From: Pseudomonas sp. G.S.17
Lineage (GTDB): Bacteria > Pseudomonadota > Gammaproteobacteria > Pseudomonadales > Pseudomonadaceae
DNA length: 64,000 nucleotides
Assembly: GCF_038096165.1 (NCBI RefSeq)
Contig: NZ_CP151076.1
Coordinates: 5,577,501-5,641,500 of the forward strand
Direction: 5' to 3'
In this document: positions 9,668-18,970 of the stretch, one piece after another
Layout: every line of letters begins with the position of its first letter
How positions within the stretch are numbered: the first letter of the stretch is position 1
Notes under the pieces: model-generated
Databases searched by the model: none
The model's input: only the letters and a program-made list of their open reading frames with translations
Told to the model about the DNA's origin: nothing
Translations under genes and position numbers: made by a program

Positions 9668-10564
9668 TCACTGCATCCAGGGCGGAGGCGGTTCTTCGGC
9701 GGTTTTCGTCGGTGGTGCTTCGTCGGCGGCGCGAGCGGCCTGGCGACGGTCTTCGTCCAGACGCGCTGCTTCGATTTCACGCAAGACCCCGCCCACATCG
9801 GCCAGGTCTTCCGGTTCGTCGAATTCGCCCGTCAACACGGTAGCTGGGGACAAGGTGCCCGCTTCGTAGAACGACCACATTTCCTTGGCGTACTTGGTGG
9901 TGCGCAACTCTGGCGCAAAGCGGCCGAAGTACGACGCCATGTTGCCCACGTCCCGCTCCAGCATGCTGAACGCGTGGTTGTTGCCCGCAGCATCCACCGC
10001 TTGCGGCAGGTCGATGATGACCGGCCCGGTCGGCGTCAGCAGCACGTTAAACTCGGAAAGGTCGCCGTGCACCAGACCGGTACACAACATCAGCACGATC
10101 TGCTCGATCAGGAACGCGTGATATTCCCGCGCCTGATCAGGCTCCAGCGTCACGTCATTCAGACGCGGCGCCGCATCACCGTACTCGTCGGCAACCAGTT
10201 CCATCAGCAGCACGCCTTCAAGGAAGTCGTACGGCTTGGGCACCCGTACGCCAGCACTGGCCAGACGAAACAGCGCAGCCACTTCGGCATTCTGCCAGGC
10301 GTCTTCAGTTTCCTTGCGGCCAAACTTGGAGCCCTTGGCCATGGCCCGAGCTTGCCGACTGTTACGAACCTTGCGGCCTTCCTGATATTCCGCGGCCTGA
10401 CGGAAACTGCGTTTATTCGCCTCCTTATAAACCTTGGCGCACCGCAGCTCATTGCCACAACGCACCACATAAACAGCTGCCTCTTTACCGCTCATGAGCG
10501 GGCGCAGCACTTCGTCCACCAGACCGTCTTCGATCAGGGGTTCAATGCGTTTAGGAGTCTTCAT
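9668..10564 (-). CDS. RIO1-type serine protein kinase
   Basis: 298 residues. RIO fold with the nucleotide loop SGKEAAVY (residues 25-32), the ATP-anchoring lysine in CAKVYK, the catalytic loop VHGDLSEFN (Asp168, Asn173) and the metal Asp in IIDLPQAVDA (Asp185). The 30-residue C-terminal tail is rich in Ala, Glu and Pro and ends PPPPWMQ, probably disordered. Bacterial RIO1 homologues are found in pseudomonads and enterobacteria; their substrates are largely unknown, unlike the eukaryotic 40S maturation kinases. Monocistronic, ending at the shared terminator. Confidence 0.85.
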   Translation of the reverse strand: MKTPKRIEPLIEDGLVDEVLRPLMSGKEAAVYVVRCGNELRCAKVYKEANKRSFRQAAEYQEGRKVRNSRQARAMAKGSKFGRKETEDAWQNAEVAALFRLASAGVRVPKPYDFLEGVLLMELVADEYGDAAPRLNDVTLEPDQAREYHAFLIEQIVLMLCTGLVHGDLSEFNVLLTPTGPVIIDLPQAVDAAGNNHAFSMLERDVGNMASYFGRFAPELRTTKYAKEMWSFYEAGTLSPATVLTGEFDEPEDLADVGGVLREIEAARLDEDRRQAARAADEAPPTKTAEEPPPPWMQ

Positions 10565-10808
10565 CAGCTTTTATTCTGGGTCCTTCGTTGCCAAACACGC
10601 GATTGTTGCCCGTTATACGGCAATCCTCTGCCAGCGAGTAGTAGGAGCTGACGTTTGAGGGAGATAGTTTGTGTGGGAAAACCCGCCAACCTCCCGGTAT
10701 CAAGCACCTTTCGTGCCGGAACATGCGCCCGCGACCTGTCTAGCGCAGGCCATCAACACTGTAGGAAGCGTCGAGCATTGGCAACATTATTGAACCAATC
10801 GCCTGCAA

Positions 10809-11615
10809 TTATTGTTTGAACAGCTCTCCCGGCGTGAAGCCAAACAAGCCCTTGAATGCAGCGATGAACGCCGAGGTGGAATCGTAGCCACAAGCCAGCG
10901 CGGCGGTGGTCACGCTGTCGCCGTCTTCCAGTACGCCGAGGGACGACAGCAATCGCGCGCGCTGGCGCCAGGCGCGGAAACTCAAGCCGGTTTCACGCTG
11001 AAACAGGCGCATGACGGTTTTTTCCGAAGTGCCCAGGCGCTGCGCCCAGTCGTGCAAGGTAATCAGCTGGCTTGGGTTTTCGATCAGTTCATTGCACAAA
11101 GCCAGCAAGCGCGGATGACGCGGCAACGGCAGCGAGAAACTGACTTCCGGCAACTGCGCCAACTGATCGAGCAATACCTGGACCAGCCGCGCTTCACTGC
11201 TGTCGCCCAGCGGGTAGACCGGTGGCAACTGGCAGAACGACTTGATCAATTCTCGGGCCAGCGGCGTCACTTCCAACACCCGGCAACGCTGCGGCGCCCA
11301 CTCGGAATCTTCCTTGCGCACATACAGGCTGCGCATTTCCGCGCGCATCGACGTCACCACTTGATGCTCCAGCCCGGCGGGGATCCACACGCCCCATTGC
11401 GGCGGGGCGAAAAAACTTCCTTCGGCCGTGTGCACACCGAGAACGCCACTGATTGCGTAGGAAAACTGCACCCAATCATGGCGATGCGGCGGCGTCCACG
11501 ATCCGGCACTGAGACTTTCAGCACGGGCGTACAGCGGGCGCGGTAAATCCGTCAGCGTCGGGATCTGCCGTTCGCTGCCCAAAGGATGAATTCGATGTTG
11601 TCCGTTAGTCGGCAT
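10809..11615 (-). CDS. AraC-family transcriptional regulator
   Basis: 268 residues. N-terminal cupin-like sensor (PPHRHDWVQFSYAISGVL, with metal- or ligand-binding histidines, and WGVWIPAGLEHQV) and C-terminal double HTH (LHDWAQRLGTSEKTVMRLFQRETGLSFRAWRQRARLL, then TTAALACGYDSTSAFIAAFKGLFGFTPGE). The AraC signature near the end is complete. The layout matches the NimR/YeaM type, regulators often divergent from the transporter they control; here the divergent gene at 11702 encodes a bile-acid-symporter-family carrier. The gap 10565-10808 upstream of the kinase holds nothing I recognise. Confidence 0.85.
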   Translation of the reverse strand: MPTNGQHRIHPLGSERQIPTLTDLPRPLYARAESLSAGSWTPPHRHDWVQFSYAISGVLGVHTAEGSFFAPPQWGVWIPAGLEHQVVTSMRAEMRSLYVRKEDSEWAPQRCRVLEVTPLARELIKSFCQLPPVYPLGDSSEARLVQVLLDQLAQLPEVSFSLPLPRHPRLLALCNELIENPSQLITLHDWAQRLGTSEKTVMRLFQRETGLSFRAWRQRARLLSSLGVLEDGDSVTTAALACGYDSTSAFIAAFKGLFGFTPGELFKQ

Positions 11616-11701
11616 GTAATGGCCTTATGTCGCAAGACGGCAGTTTACGAGTGCGTTAGGCTGCGGACATCTATATTTACAAAGAATCCGTCGAGCCTTT
11701 T

Positions 11702-12730
11702 ATGCCTGTACTCAAACACCTCAAACGCGTGGTCACTGACTGGTTCCTCTGCGGAATGGTCCTGGCCACCGTGCTGGCTTATTTCATCCCCGGCTTCGGT
11801 GCGAAGGGCGGCGGCATGCATGCGGAATACGTGATCAACATCGGCGTCTTCCTGGTGTTCTTCCTGCACGGGGTGAATCTGTCCAGCGAACAGATCAAGC
11901 ATGGCCTGAAGAACTGGCGCCTGCACATCATGGTGCAAGCCTTCACCTTCATCGCCTTCCCGGTGATCTGGCTGCTGTGTGACAAAGCCTTCGGCTCGCA
12001 TATTCCGGCACTGTTGATGCTGGGCTTCCTCTACTTGTGCGCGCTGCCCTCGACGATTTCCTCTTCGGTGGCCTTGACCGGCAGCGCAGGCGGCAACGTG
12101 CCAGCGGCGATTCTCAATGCCAGTATGTCCAGCGTATTCGGGATATTCATGACGCCATGGCTGGTCAGCCTGGTGGTCGGCACCGGCTCGGGCGGGATCG
12201 ATCTGGGCTCGACGCTGCTGAACCTGAGCCTGATGATGCTGCTGCCACTGGTATTGGGCCAGTTGCTGCGGCCGTTGCTGGGCAAGTTCTTCGCACGGCA
12301 CAAGAAGTACACCAACATCATCGACAAGATCGTGATCCTGCTGCTGGTTTACGCGGCGTTCTGCAATTCGATGGTCTCGGGCATGTGGCAAACCCAGGGC
12401 AACAGCGTGATTTTGATGGCGTTCGTCGGCAGCGCCGTGTTGCTGTTGGTGATCCTGCTCCTCACGACCACGACCGCCAAACTGCTGAAATTCAACCATG
12501 CCGATAAAGTCGCGGCGGTGTTCTGCGCCAGCAAGAAATCCCTGGCGGCAGGCGCGCCCATGGCGGCGTTGATCTTTGGCGATAATCCGGGGCTGGGCCT
12601 GATCCTGCTGCCGATCATGATCTATCACCCGCTGCAATTGATCGTCTGTTCGGTAATGGCGGAGAGCTATGCCACCCGCCACAAACAACAGTTGTCCGCA
12701 GAAGCACTGGAGGAAGCGCGGGCTGCTTGA
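11702..12730 (+). CDS. Bile acid:sodium symporter family transporter (YfeH-like)
   Basis: 342 residues, about ten membrane helices, starting with a short basic cytoplasmic tail (MPVLKHLKRVV). The sequence GVFLVFFLHGVNLSSEQIKHGLKNWRLH near residue 50 and the conserved SxKKSLAAGAPMAAL segment near residue 280 mark the YfeH branch (SBF-like family) of the BASS superfamily. It should move an organic anion with sodium across the inner membrane; the substrate is unknown. Probably regulated by the divergent AraC gene (87 bp between starts). Confidence 0.8.
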   Translation: MPVLKHLKRVVTDWFLCGMVLATVLAYFIPGFGAKGGGMHAEYVINIGVFLVFFLHGVNLSSEQIKHGLKNWRLHIMVQAFTFIAFPVIWLLCDKAFGSHIPALLMLGFLYLCALPSTISSSVALTGSAGGNVPAAILNASMSSVFGIFMTPWLVSLVVGTGSGGIDLGSTLLNLSLMMLLPLVLGQLLRPLLGKFFARHKKYTNIIDKIVILLLVYAAFCNSMVSGMWQTQGNSVILMAFVGSAVLLLVILLLTTTTAKLLKFNHADKVAAVFCASKKSLAAGAPMAALIFGDNPGLGLILLPIMIYHPLQLIVCSVMAESYATRHKQQLSAEALEEARAA

Positions 12731-12736
12731 GTTCGC

Positions 12737-12798
12737 GTGTGGGAGACAACTTGTTGGCGAGGCGTCGTGCCTATTCGCGAGCAAGCTCGCTCCCACAC
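12737..12798. repeat. REP doublet (type B, compact)
   Basis: GTGTGGGAG at the left and GAGCAAGCTCGCTCCCACAC at the right form an inverted pair. The left arm has drifted. Same class as 18971, 27544 and 44423. Confidence 0.75.
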
Positions 12799-12828
12799 AA
12801 GTTCGCTCCAATTACTGAGGCGTTTTGC

Positions 12829-14106
12829 TCAGCGCTCCAGAATCGCCGTAACACCCTGCCCGCCCGCCGCGCAGATGGAAATCAAGCCACGGCCTTGCCC
12901 GGCGACGCTCAGCAGCTTGGCCAGGTTGGCGACTATACGGCCGCCTGTTGCGGCAAAAGGATGTCCAGCGGCCAGCGAACTGCCTTTGACATTCATTTTC
13001 GCGCGATCAATCGAGCCCAAGGGCGCGTCCAGACCCAGGCGTGATTTGCAGTAGTCCGCATCCTCCCAGGCCTTGAGCGTGCACAGCACTTGCGCGGCGA
13101 AGGCTTCGTGAATTTCGTAGTAATCGAAGTCCTGCAGCGTCAGGCCATTGCGCGCCAGCAGGCGCGGTACCGCGTACACCGGAGCCATCAGCAGGCCTTC
13201 CGCGCCATTGACGAAATCCACCGCCGCCGCTTCGCCATCGCGCAGATAGGCCAACACCGGCAAACCGCGTTCCTTGGCCCACTCTTCACTCGCCAACAGC
13301 ACCAGCGAGGCGCCATCGGTCAGCGGCGTCGAGTTGCCAGCGGTCAATGTGCCCTTGGCGCTGCGCTCGAAGGCCGGTTTGAGACTGGCGAGCTTCTCCA
13401 GCGTCAAATCCGGACGCAGGTTGTTATCCCGAGTAAGGCCCAGATACGGCGTCATCAGATCGCCTTGCCAGCCTTCGGCATAAGCCGCAGCCATTTTCAG
13501 ATGGCTTTCCAGAGCCAGCTGATCCTGCTGGTCGCGAGGAATACCCCAGGTTTGCGCCATGAGTTCGCAATGCTGGCCCATTGAAAGCCCGGTGCGCGGT
13601 TCGCCATTGCGTGGCAGTTCCGGCTTGAGATTGTGCGGGCGCAATTGCATCAGCGCCTTGAGCTTGTCGGCGGTGGTCTTGCTGCGATTAACCTGCAACA
13701 GAATATTGCGCAGGTCTTCGTTCACGCCAATGGGCGCATCGGACGTAGTGTCCACGCCGCCCGCGATGCCGCATTCAATCTGGCCCAGGGCGATTTTATT
13801 GGCGACCAGCAACGCCGCTTCCAGGCCAGTGCCGCAGGCTTGCTGGAGATCGTAAGCCGGCGTTTGCGGCGACAGGCGCGAACCGAGCACGCATTCGCGG
13901 GTCAGGTTGAAATCCCGGGAATGCTTGAGCACCGCACCGGCGACCACTTCCCCAAGGCGCAGGCCGTGCAGGTTGAAGCGCTCGATCAAGCCCTCCAGGG
14001 CGGCCGTCAACATGGCTTGATTGCTGGCAGTGGCATATGGCCCGTTGGAACGGGCGAACGGAATGCGATTACCGCCGACAATGGCGACCCGGCGTGGCTG
14101 ATTCAT
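12829..14106 (-). CDS. Acetyl-CoA C-acyltransferase (thiolase, FadI/FadA2-like)
   Basis: 425-residue thiolase. The nucleophilic cysteine lies in LQQACGTGLEA (Cys91), the histidine in IHEAFAAQVLC and the C-terminal catalytic cysteine in SICAAGGQGVTA; GGVDTTSDAPI and NVKGSSLAAGHPFAATGGR are the usual thiolase signatures. Expected reaction: thiolytic cleavage or condensation of 3-ketoacyl-CoA. It is divergent from a long FabG and a MaoC hydratase, so the three together could make or break a beta-hydroxyacyl chain. In length and arrangement it resembles mycobacterial FadA2. ATG start at 14106. Confidence 0.88.
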   Translation of the reverse strand: MNQPRRVAIVGGNRIPFARSNGPYATASNQAMLTAALEGLIERFNLHGLRLGEVVAGAVLKHSRDFNLTRECVLGSRLSPQTPAYDLQQACGTGLEAALLVANKIALGQIECGIAGGVDTTSDAPIGVNEDLRNILLQVNRSKTTADKLKALMQLRPHNLKPELPRNGEPRTGLSMGQHCELMAQTWGIPRDQQDQLALESHLKMAAAYAEGWQGDLMTPYLGLTRDNNLRPDLTLEKLASLKPAFERSAKGTLTAGNSTPLTDGASLVLLASEEWAKERGLPVLAYLRDGEAAAVDFVNGAEGLLMAPVYAVPRLLARNGLTLQDFDYYEIHEAFAAQVLCTLKAWEDADYCKSRLGLDAPLGSIDRAKMNVKGSSLAAGHPFAATGGRIVANLAKLLSVAGQGRGLISICAAGGQGVTAILER

Positions 14107-14220
14107 GGAAAACTCCCTTTCTTAACGCGAATTCGCTGATGAGCAGCGTAGGACGATCTCGAACGAAGATCGCCTTTTTGTGGTCCACTCCTTTGAACCC
14201 CGACTCAAGGAGAGTGTTCC

Positions 14221-15576
14221 ATGTCGTCTGATCGCTACATTGATTTCGCCAATTCCGACATAGGCCGTCGCCTGGTTGGCGCGATTGGCCTGCCCAAGCC
14301 GGTCAGACTGGAACGCTGGCAGGCCGGGCGTCTGCGCCCTGTCGAAGGCACGTTGTTGATCAGCGCCGGACCGCTTGCCGATCACGTCAGGCTGTTCGCG
14401 CAGCGCCTGACCGATTCGCTTTACAGTTTTGGCAGCGAGATTCCCGGTGCAACTAATTGGGTGGCCGATCAAGGGCCGAAGCTCAAGGCGGTGGTGTTCG
14501 ATGCCAGCACTTTCACTCAAGTCGATCACCTCAAGCAGTTGCGCGAATTCTTTCAACCGTTGTTGCGCAGCCTGGACAGCAGCGCCCATGTGCTGATCCT
14601 CGGTCATGCCCCGGCATCTCTGAAAGATCCGGTTGCCGCCGCGACCCAGCAGGCGATCGAAGGCTTCAGCCGTTCGCTGGCCAAGGAAATGCGCAATGGC
14701 GGCACCGTGCAATTATTGCAGGTCGATAACGGCGCCGAAGAACAGCTTGAAGGCGCGTTCCGATTCTTCCTGTCGCCGAAAAGCGCGTTCATCTCCGGTC
14801 AGGTCATCCGCCTACGCCGTTGCGCCATCGAAGTGCAGGACTGGAGTCGCCCGCTGGCGGGTCGAAAGGCCCTGGTAACGGGTGCCGCACGCGGGATCGG
14901 CGCAGCCATTGCTGAAACATTGGCCCGGGATGGCGCGGAAGTGGTGCTGCTCGATGTGCCTCAGGCCAGGGCTGACCTCGAAGCGCTGGCTGCGCGCCTC
15001 GGCGGACGGGCGCTGACGGTGGATATCTGCGCCGAAGATGCGGCGAGCCAATTGATCGAGCACCTGCCGGACGGGCTGGACATTCTGGTGCATAACGCCG
15101 GCATTACCCGGGACAAAACCCTGGCCAACATGCCGGCGGATTTCTGGGACTCGGTGCTGGCGGTCAACTTCAACGCACCACAAGTCCTGACGCAAGCGCT
15201 GGTCGACAGCGGCACCTTGCGCGACAACGCCCGGGTGATTCTCATGTCGTCCACGACCGGGCTGGCCGGGAATCGCGGGCAAACCAACTATGCCGCCAGC
15301 AAGGCCGGGCTGATTGGCCTGGCGCGGGCCATGGCACCGTCGCTGCATGAACGCGGCATCAGCATCAACGCCGTGGCGCCGGGTTTTATCGAAACCAAAA
15401 TGACCGCCGCCATGCCATTCGCCCTGCGCGAAGCCGGACGCCGGATGAGTTCGCTGGGCCAGGGTGGCCTGCCTCAGGACGTCGCCGAAGCGGTGGCCTG
15501 GCTGGCACAGCCGGGTTCCGGCGCAGTCAGCGGTCAAGTGTTGCGAGTCTGTGGTCAAAGTGTCGTCGGCGCGTGA
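14221..15576 (+). CDS. 3-oxoacyl-ACP/CoA reductase, long FabG4-type SDR
   Basis: 451 residues, about 200 more than ordinary FabG. Residues 1-210 form an N-terminal flavodoxin-like degenerate Rossmann domain. The functional SDR domain begins GRKALVTGAARGIG (glycine-rich loop from Gly221) and has the catalytic Tyr357-x-x-x-Lys361 in NYAASKAG. This two-domain form matches the high-molecular-weight FabG (FabG4) group, which reduces 3-ketoacyl-CoA with NADH. It is followed after 34 bp by a MaoC hydratase and is divergent from a thiolase. Confidence 0.85.
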   Translation: MSSDRYIDFANSDIGRRLVGAIGLPKPVRLERWQAGRLRPVEGTLLISAGPLADHVRLFAQRLTDSLYSFGSEIPGATNWVADQGPKLKAVVFDASTFTQVDHLKQLREFFQPLLRSLDSSAHVLILGHAPASLKDPVAAATQQAIEGFSRSLAKEMRNGGTVQLLQVDNGAEEQLEGAFRFFLSPKSAFISGQVIRLRRCAIEVQDWSRPLAGRKALVTGAARGIGAAIAETLARDGAEVVLLDVPQARADLEALAARLGGRALTVDICAEDAASQLIEHLPDGLDILVHNAGITRDKTLANMPADFWDSVLAVNFNAPQVLTQALVDSGTLRDNARVILMSSTTGLAGNRGQTNYAASKAGLIGLARAMAPSLHERGISINAVAPGFIETKMTAAMPFALREAGRRMSSLGQGGLPQDVAEAVAWLAQPGSGAVSGQVLRVCGQSVVGA

Positions 15577-15610
15577 GTGACACGGTTAAAAACGAGCAAG
15601 GAGAAACACG

Positions 15611-16465
15611 ATGAGTGCTCATTGGCTTTATCTGGACAGCCTGCCGGCTTTGCCGAATCTTTTCGTGCAGGCGGCCCTGAAGCGCAAAGTGACGGGTACG
15701 CAATTGCCGGAACTGGGCCTGCGCTGCTGGATGTCGGTGGACCCGGCCAAGCTGGCGGCGTACCGCCAAGTTTGCGGTTATCCCGACAGCAGCCTGCTGC
15801 CGCCGACGTATCCCCATGCGCTGGCTTTCCCGTTGCAAATGCAGCTGATGACTGCCAAGGATTTCCCATTCCCCTTGCTGGGGCTGATTCATCTGGCCAA
15901 TCGCATCACGGTCCATCGGCCGCTGGGTGGGGTGAATAAGGTCTACATCGGGGTGCATGCGCAAAATCTGCAACCCCACGCTAAGGGTGCCACGTTCAGC
16001 CTGCTGACTCAGGTTGAAGATTCGCTGGGCATTCTCTGGGAAGAAGAAAGCACCATGCTGTGTCGCGGGGTTCAACTGGAAGGCGCGGCTGAGGGCGATT
16101 TCGAGCCCGCGCCATTGCCGGTCAGCGAAGTGGCGCGCTGGGAGGCAACGGCCGATATCGGTCGGCGCTATGCCAAGAGCTCGGGCGACTACAACCCGAT
16201 CCACCTGAGCAGACCCAGCGCCAAACTGTTCGGTTTCCCGCAAGCCATCGCCCACGGCATGTGGCTCAAGGCCCGTACCCTCGCCGCTCTGGAAGACCAT
16301 TTACCCGCGTCGAACCTCGACATCAGCGTGCAATTCCACAAACCGGTGCGGCTGCCCAGCGAAGTGGTGCTCTCGGCCAGTGCCGCAGGGTCGCATGGGC
16401 AGCTGAAACTGGAAGGCGCGCAGGGCATCGTGCATATGCTGGGGACTTGGCAGCCGGTGGAATAA
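15611..16465 (+). CDS. MaoC-type (R)-specific enoyl-CoA/acyl dehydratase
   Basis: 284-residue double hot-dog protein. The C-terminal half holds the hydratase 2 motif YAKSSGDYNPIHLSRPSAKLFGF with catalytic Asp and His, followed by AIAHGMWLKAR. The N-terminal half is a degenerate hot dog, as in HtdX-like proteins. It should hydrate trans-2-enoyl-CoA or run in reverse after the FabG step. In operon with the preceding gene; RBS AAGGAG before ATG 15611. Confidence 0.85.
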   Translation: MSAHWLYLDSLPALPNLFVQAALKRKVTGTQLPELGLRCWMSVDPAKLAAYRQVCGYPDSSLLPPTYPHALAFPLQMQLMTAKDFPFPLLGLIHLANRITVHRPLGGVNKVYIGVHAQNLQPHAKGATFSLLTQVEDSLGILWEEESTMLCRGVQLEGAAEGDFEPAPLPVSEVARWEATADIGRRYAKSSGDYNPIHLSRPSAKLFGFPQAIAHGMWLKARTLAALEDHLPASNLDISVQFHKPVRLPSEVVLSASAAGSHGQLKLEGAQGIVHMLGTWQPVE

Positions 16466-16482
16466 GAAATTCACGGTCTATC

Positions 16483-16536
16483 GTAGGACCGGCTTCAGCC
16501 GGGAGAGCACGCCTCGCGGCTAAAGCCGCTCCTACG
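16483..16536. repeat. REP doublet (type A, compact)
   Basis: GTAGGACCGGCTTCAGCCGG and GGCTAAAGCCGCTCCTACG face each other with only about 15 bp between them, between the MaoC gene and the MazG-like gene. Confidence 0.8.
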
Positions 16537-16628
16537 GCCGAATTGCGGGCAATTCTCATTGCGCCGCGCGCCTCCCACTTGCGTCCCGTCCCGTTCCCCC
16601 GGAAGCTATGCGCCTTCTGGAGAACATC

Positions 16629-16934
16629 ATGAACCTCGACGATTTGACCCAACGCATGCATCGCATCCGCGATCAAAACGACTGGAAACAATTTCACAGC
16701 CCGAAAAACCTGGCTATGGCCGCCAGCGTTGAAATGTCCGAGCTGGTAGAAATCTTCCAGTGGCTCAGTGAAGACCAATCGCGCCAGCTGCCGCCTGAAA
16801 AACTGGCTCACGCCGGGCAAGAAGTCGGCGATATCGTGCTGTATCTGATTCTGATGTGCAGCGAACTGGGTCTGGATATGGACGCCGTGGTGCGCGCCAA
16901 GCTGGCAGACAATGAACGCAGGTTCGCCAAATGA
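16629..16934 (+). CDS. MazG-like nucleotide pyrophosphohydrolase
   Basis: 101-residue all-alpha NTP-PPase of the RS21-C6/iMazG type. The metal-binding signature appears as SVEMSELVEIFQW (ExxE) and later EVGDIVLYLILM (ExxD). These single-domain enzymes clean up non-canonical dNTPs such as modified dCTP. ATG 16629 with CTGGAGAAC upstream is preferred to the upstream in-frame ATG 16608. The stop overlaps the cmoM start (ATGA), so the two are co-translated, but no functional link is known. Confidence 0.82.
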   Translation: MNLDDLTQRMHRIRDQNDWKQFHSPKNLAMAASVEMSELVEIFQWLSEDQSRQLPPEKLAHAGQEVGDIVLYLILMCSELGLDMDAVVRAKLADNERRFAK

Positions 16935-17680
16935 GTGACCGCCATTTCGACCAACTGGCGACCCGTTTCGCGGAAAAGATCTACGGCGGCGCCAAGGGTG
17001 CGATTCGCCTGGCGGTGTTGCAGGCCGATCTCAGCGAAGCATTGCCGGAGCGCAAGCTGCGCGTTCTGGATATCGGCGCAGGGCTTGGGCATATGTCGCT
17101 GTGGCTGGCCGAACGCGGGCATGACGTGACCCTGGCCGAACCCGCCGAGCCGATGCTCGAAGGCGCGCGCCAGCGATTCGCCGAAGCCGGCCAAAGCGCC
17201 ACCTTCATCCAGGCGCCTTGGCAAGAATTGCCCGGTTTGCTCAGCGAACCCTACGATCTGGTGGTCTGCCACGCGGTGCTGGAATGGCTGGCGGAACCGC
17301 ACACGATTCTGCCGGTGTTGCACCAACTGACCAAAGCCGATGGCTGGCTGTCACTGGCCTTTTATAATCGTGACGCGTTGGTCTATCGCAACCTGCTCAA
17401 GGGTCACTTCCGCAAGATGCGCAAGAACGACATGGCCGGCGAGAAGCAAAGTCTGACGCCGCAACAGCCACTTGATCCGCGTGAATTGGCGGCGCAACTT
17501 GAAGGCATGTGGCGAGTCGAAACCCAGAGCGGCGTAAGAGTTTTCCACGATTACATGCCGGTCGAGTTCCAGGCTCGCGTAGAGCTGGCCGACTTGCTGG
17601 AAATGGAACTGGCCCATCGTCGCCATCCGGCGTATGCCGGGCTGGGGCGCTACCTGCATTGGGTGTGTCGCCCGGTGTAG
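16931..17680 (+). CDS. cmoM: tRNA 5-carboxymethoxyuridine methyltransferase CmoM
   Basis: 249 residues, class I SAM-dependent methyltransferase. The SAM-binding motif I is LDIGAGLGHMSLWLAERG, motif II is LVVCHAVLEWLAEP, and the C-terminal YNRDALVYRNLLKGHFRKM segment is typical of CmoM (formerly SmtA). It methylates the carboxyl group of cmo5U at the wobble position of certain tRNAs to give mcmo5U. Overlaps the MazG-like gene by 4 bp. Confidence 0.85.
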   Translation: MSDRHFDQLATRFAEKIYGGAKGAIRLAVLQADLSEALPERKLRVLDIGAGLGHMSLWLAERGHDVTLAEPAEPMLEGARQRFAEAGQSATFIQAPWQELPGLLSEPYDLVVCHAVLEWLAEPHTILPVLHQLTKADGWLSLAFYNRDALVYRNLLKGHFRKMRKNDMAGEKQSLTPQQPLDPRELAAQLEGMWRVETQSGVRVFHDYMPVEFQARVELADLLEMELAHRRHPAYAGLGRYLHWVCRPV

Positions 17681-17725
17681 AACCACGGTTGTTCACTGCT
17701 ATCCGAGGCCACTGCGGAGGCCATC

Positions 17726-18364
17726 ATGAAACGCCGCTTCGCTTTGATCGCGCTGTGCCTGGGCATCAGCGCCTGCCAAACCGATAACCCGTACAACGCC
17801 AGTTCGTTGCCTTTGCCACCGGCGCCGCCACAAGCAGCCACGACGCTGGACATGAGCGCCTACCCTGCTCCGGCGCGGGATTACGGCCGCTATCGCAGCT
17901 GGACCTGGCTCAACAGCCAACTGCCACCCGGTTCGGCATGGGCCGACTCGGCGCAAATCGCCGAAGCCGTGAGCAACGGGCTCGATCAACGCGGCCTGCG
18001 ACCGGCGCAAAACCCGCAGGCGGCGGATTTGCGGGTGACAGCTGATACCCGACTGGAAACCCGTCTGCGTCAGGTGCGCGACGACTACTACGATCCATAC
18101 TATGGCGGTGCCGGGCTGGGCTACGGACGCTATAACGGTCCGTATCACAATGGTTATGGTTACGGCGGCTACGCGTCCGTGCCGGTGGTACGCACTTATC
18201 AGGAGCAGGTCGTTGTCGTACACATCAGCCTGTTCGATGGGCGCAACGGCCAGCCGGTGTGGAGCGCCAGCGCTGAAACCCGCAGCGACGGAAGCCTGTC
18301 CGACCGCACCAAAGCATTGCGGACGGCAGTGCAGAAAGCACTGACCGCTTACCCACCTTCTTGA
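17726..18364 (+). CDS. DUF4136 lipoprotein
   Basis: 212 residues. The N-terminal lipobox ISAC (Cys at about residue 17) after a short hydrophobic helix marks it as a lipoprotein. Mature part: a Pro-rich linker, YRSWTW near residue 56, [18 protein letters not shown], a Gly/Tyr-rich stretch ([23 protein letters not shown]), then a beta-rich end. This is the DUF4136 pattern. Function unknown; outer-membrane or periplasmic. The next gene is a paralogue 18 bp downstream. Confidence 0.82.
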   Translation: MKRRFALIALCLGISACQTDNPYNASSLPLPPAPPQAATTLDMSAYPAPARDYGRYRSWTWLNSQLPPGSAWADSAQIAEAVSNGLDQRGLRPAQNPQAADLRVTADTRLETRLRQVRDDYYDPYYGGAGLGYGRYNGPYHNGYGYGGYASVPVVRTYQEQVVVVHISLFDGRNGQPVWSASAETRSDGSLSDRTKALRTAVQKALTAYPPS

Positions 18365-18382
18365 TTGTTTCGGAGAACTGCC

Positions 18383-18946
18383 ATGTTCCGCGGTCTTGTC
18401 GTGTTGTCCCTGGCGCTGCTGCTCAGCGCTTGCCAGACCAGCCAGGTCAATCGTGACTTCGATGCCAGTCGCGACTTTGGCGGCTATCGCAGCTGGAGCT
18501 GGAAAGAACCCGGCGTGCAATATCAGCCGGATGATCCGCGCATCAAAAGCGACCTTACCGAGCAACGCATTCGTCAGTCGCTCGGCGAGCAGCTGGACCA
18601 GCGCGGCCTGCGCATGGCCCGCCCGGGCAGCAATGCCGATCTGAAAATACAGACCTGGCTGATCGTCGAGAATCGCCAGCAACTGGTCAGCACCAATTAC
18701 GGCGGCGGCTGGGGACCTTGGGGTGGCTACGGTTATTGGGGCGCGCCGATGAGCACCGAGACGCGCAGCGTCGATTACAAAGTGACCACGCTGCAGGTTG
18801 ATATGTACGACGGCAAGGATGGCAAGCTGGTCTGGCGTGGCAGCACCGAGCAGATCCTCAGCGAAAGATCCGCCAATCCGGATGCCCGCAACAACGTGAT
18901 TCGCCAGACCGTGGCGAAGATACTGGAGCAGTACCCGCCGCATTGA
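18383..18946 (+). CDS. DUF4136 lipoprotein (paralogue of the preceding gene)
   Basis: 187 residues with lipobox LSAC and the same ordered landmarks as its neighbour: FGGYRSWSWKEP, LDQRGLRMARPGSNADLKI, a Gly/Trp/Tyr-rich segment, VDMYDGKDGKLVW and a C-terminal TVAKILEQYPP that mirrors [10 protein letters not shown] next door. Clearly a tandem duplication. ATG 18383 with CGGAGAA is chosen over the weak TTG at 18365. Function unknown. Confidence 0.82.
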   Translation: MFRGLVVLSLALLLSACQTSQVNRDFDASRDFGGYRSWSWKEPGVQYQPDDPRIKSDLTEQRIRQSLGEQLDQRGLRMARPGSNADLKIQTWLIVENRQQLVSTNYGGGWGPWGGYGYWGAPMSTETRSVDYKVTTLQVDMYDGKDGKLVWRGSTEQILSERSANPDARNNVIRQTVAKILEQYPPH

Positions 18947-18970
18947 CTTGGGCGCGGCAAATACAAACCT

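Noticed and set aside
11645..12811. 388-residue open frame opposite the bile-acid-symporter gene
   Set aside because: His/Gln-rich antisense shadow; the plus-strand transporter has all the family features.
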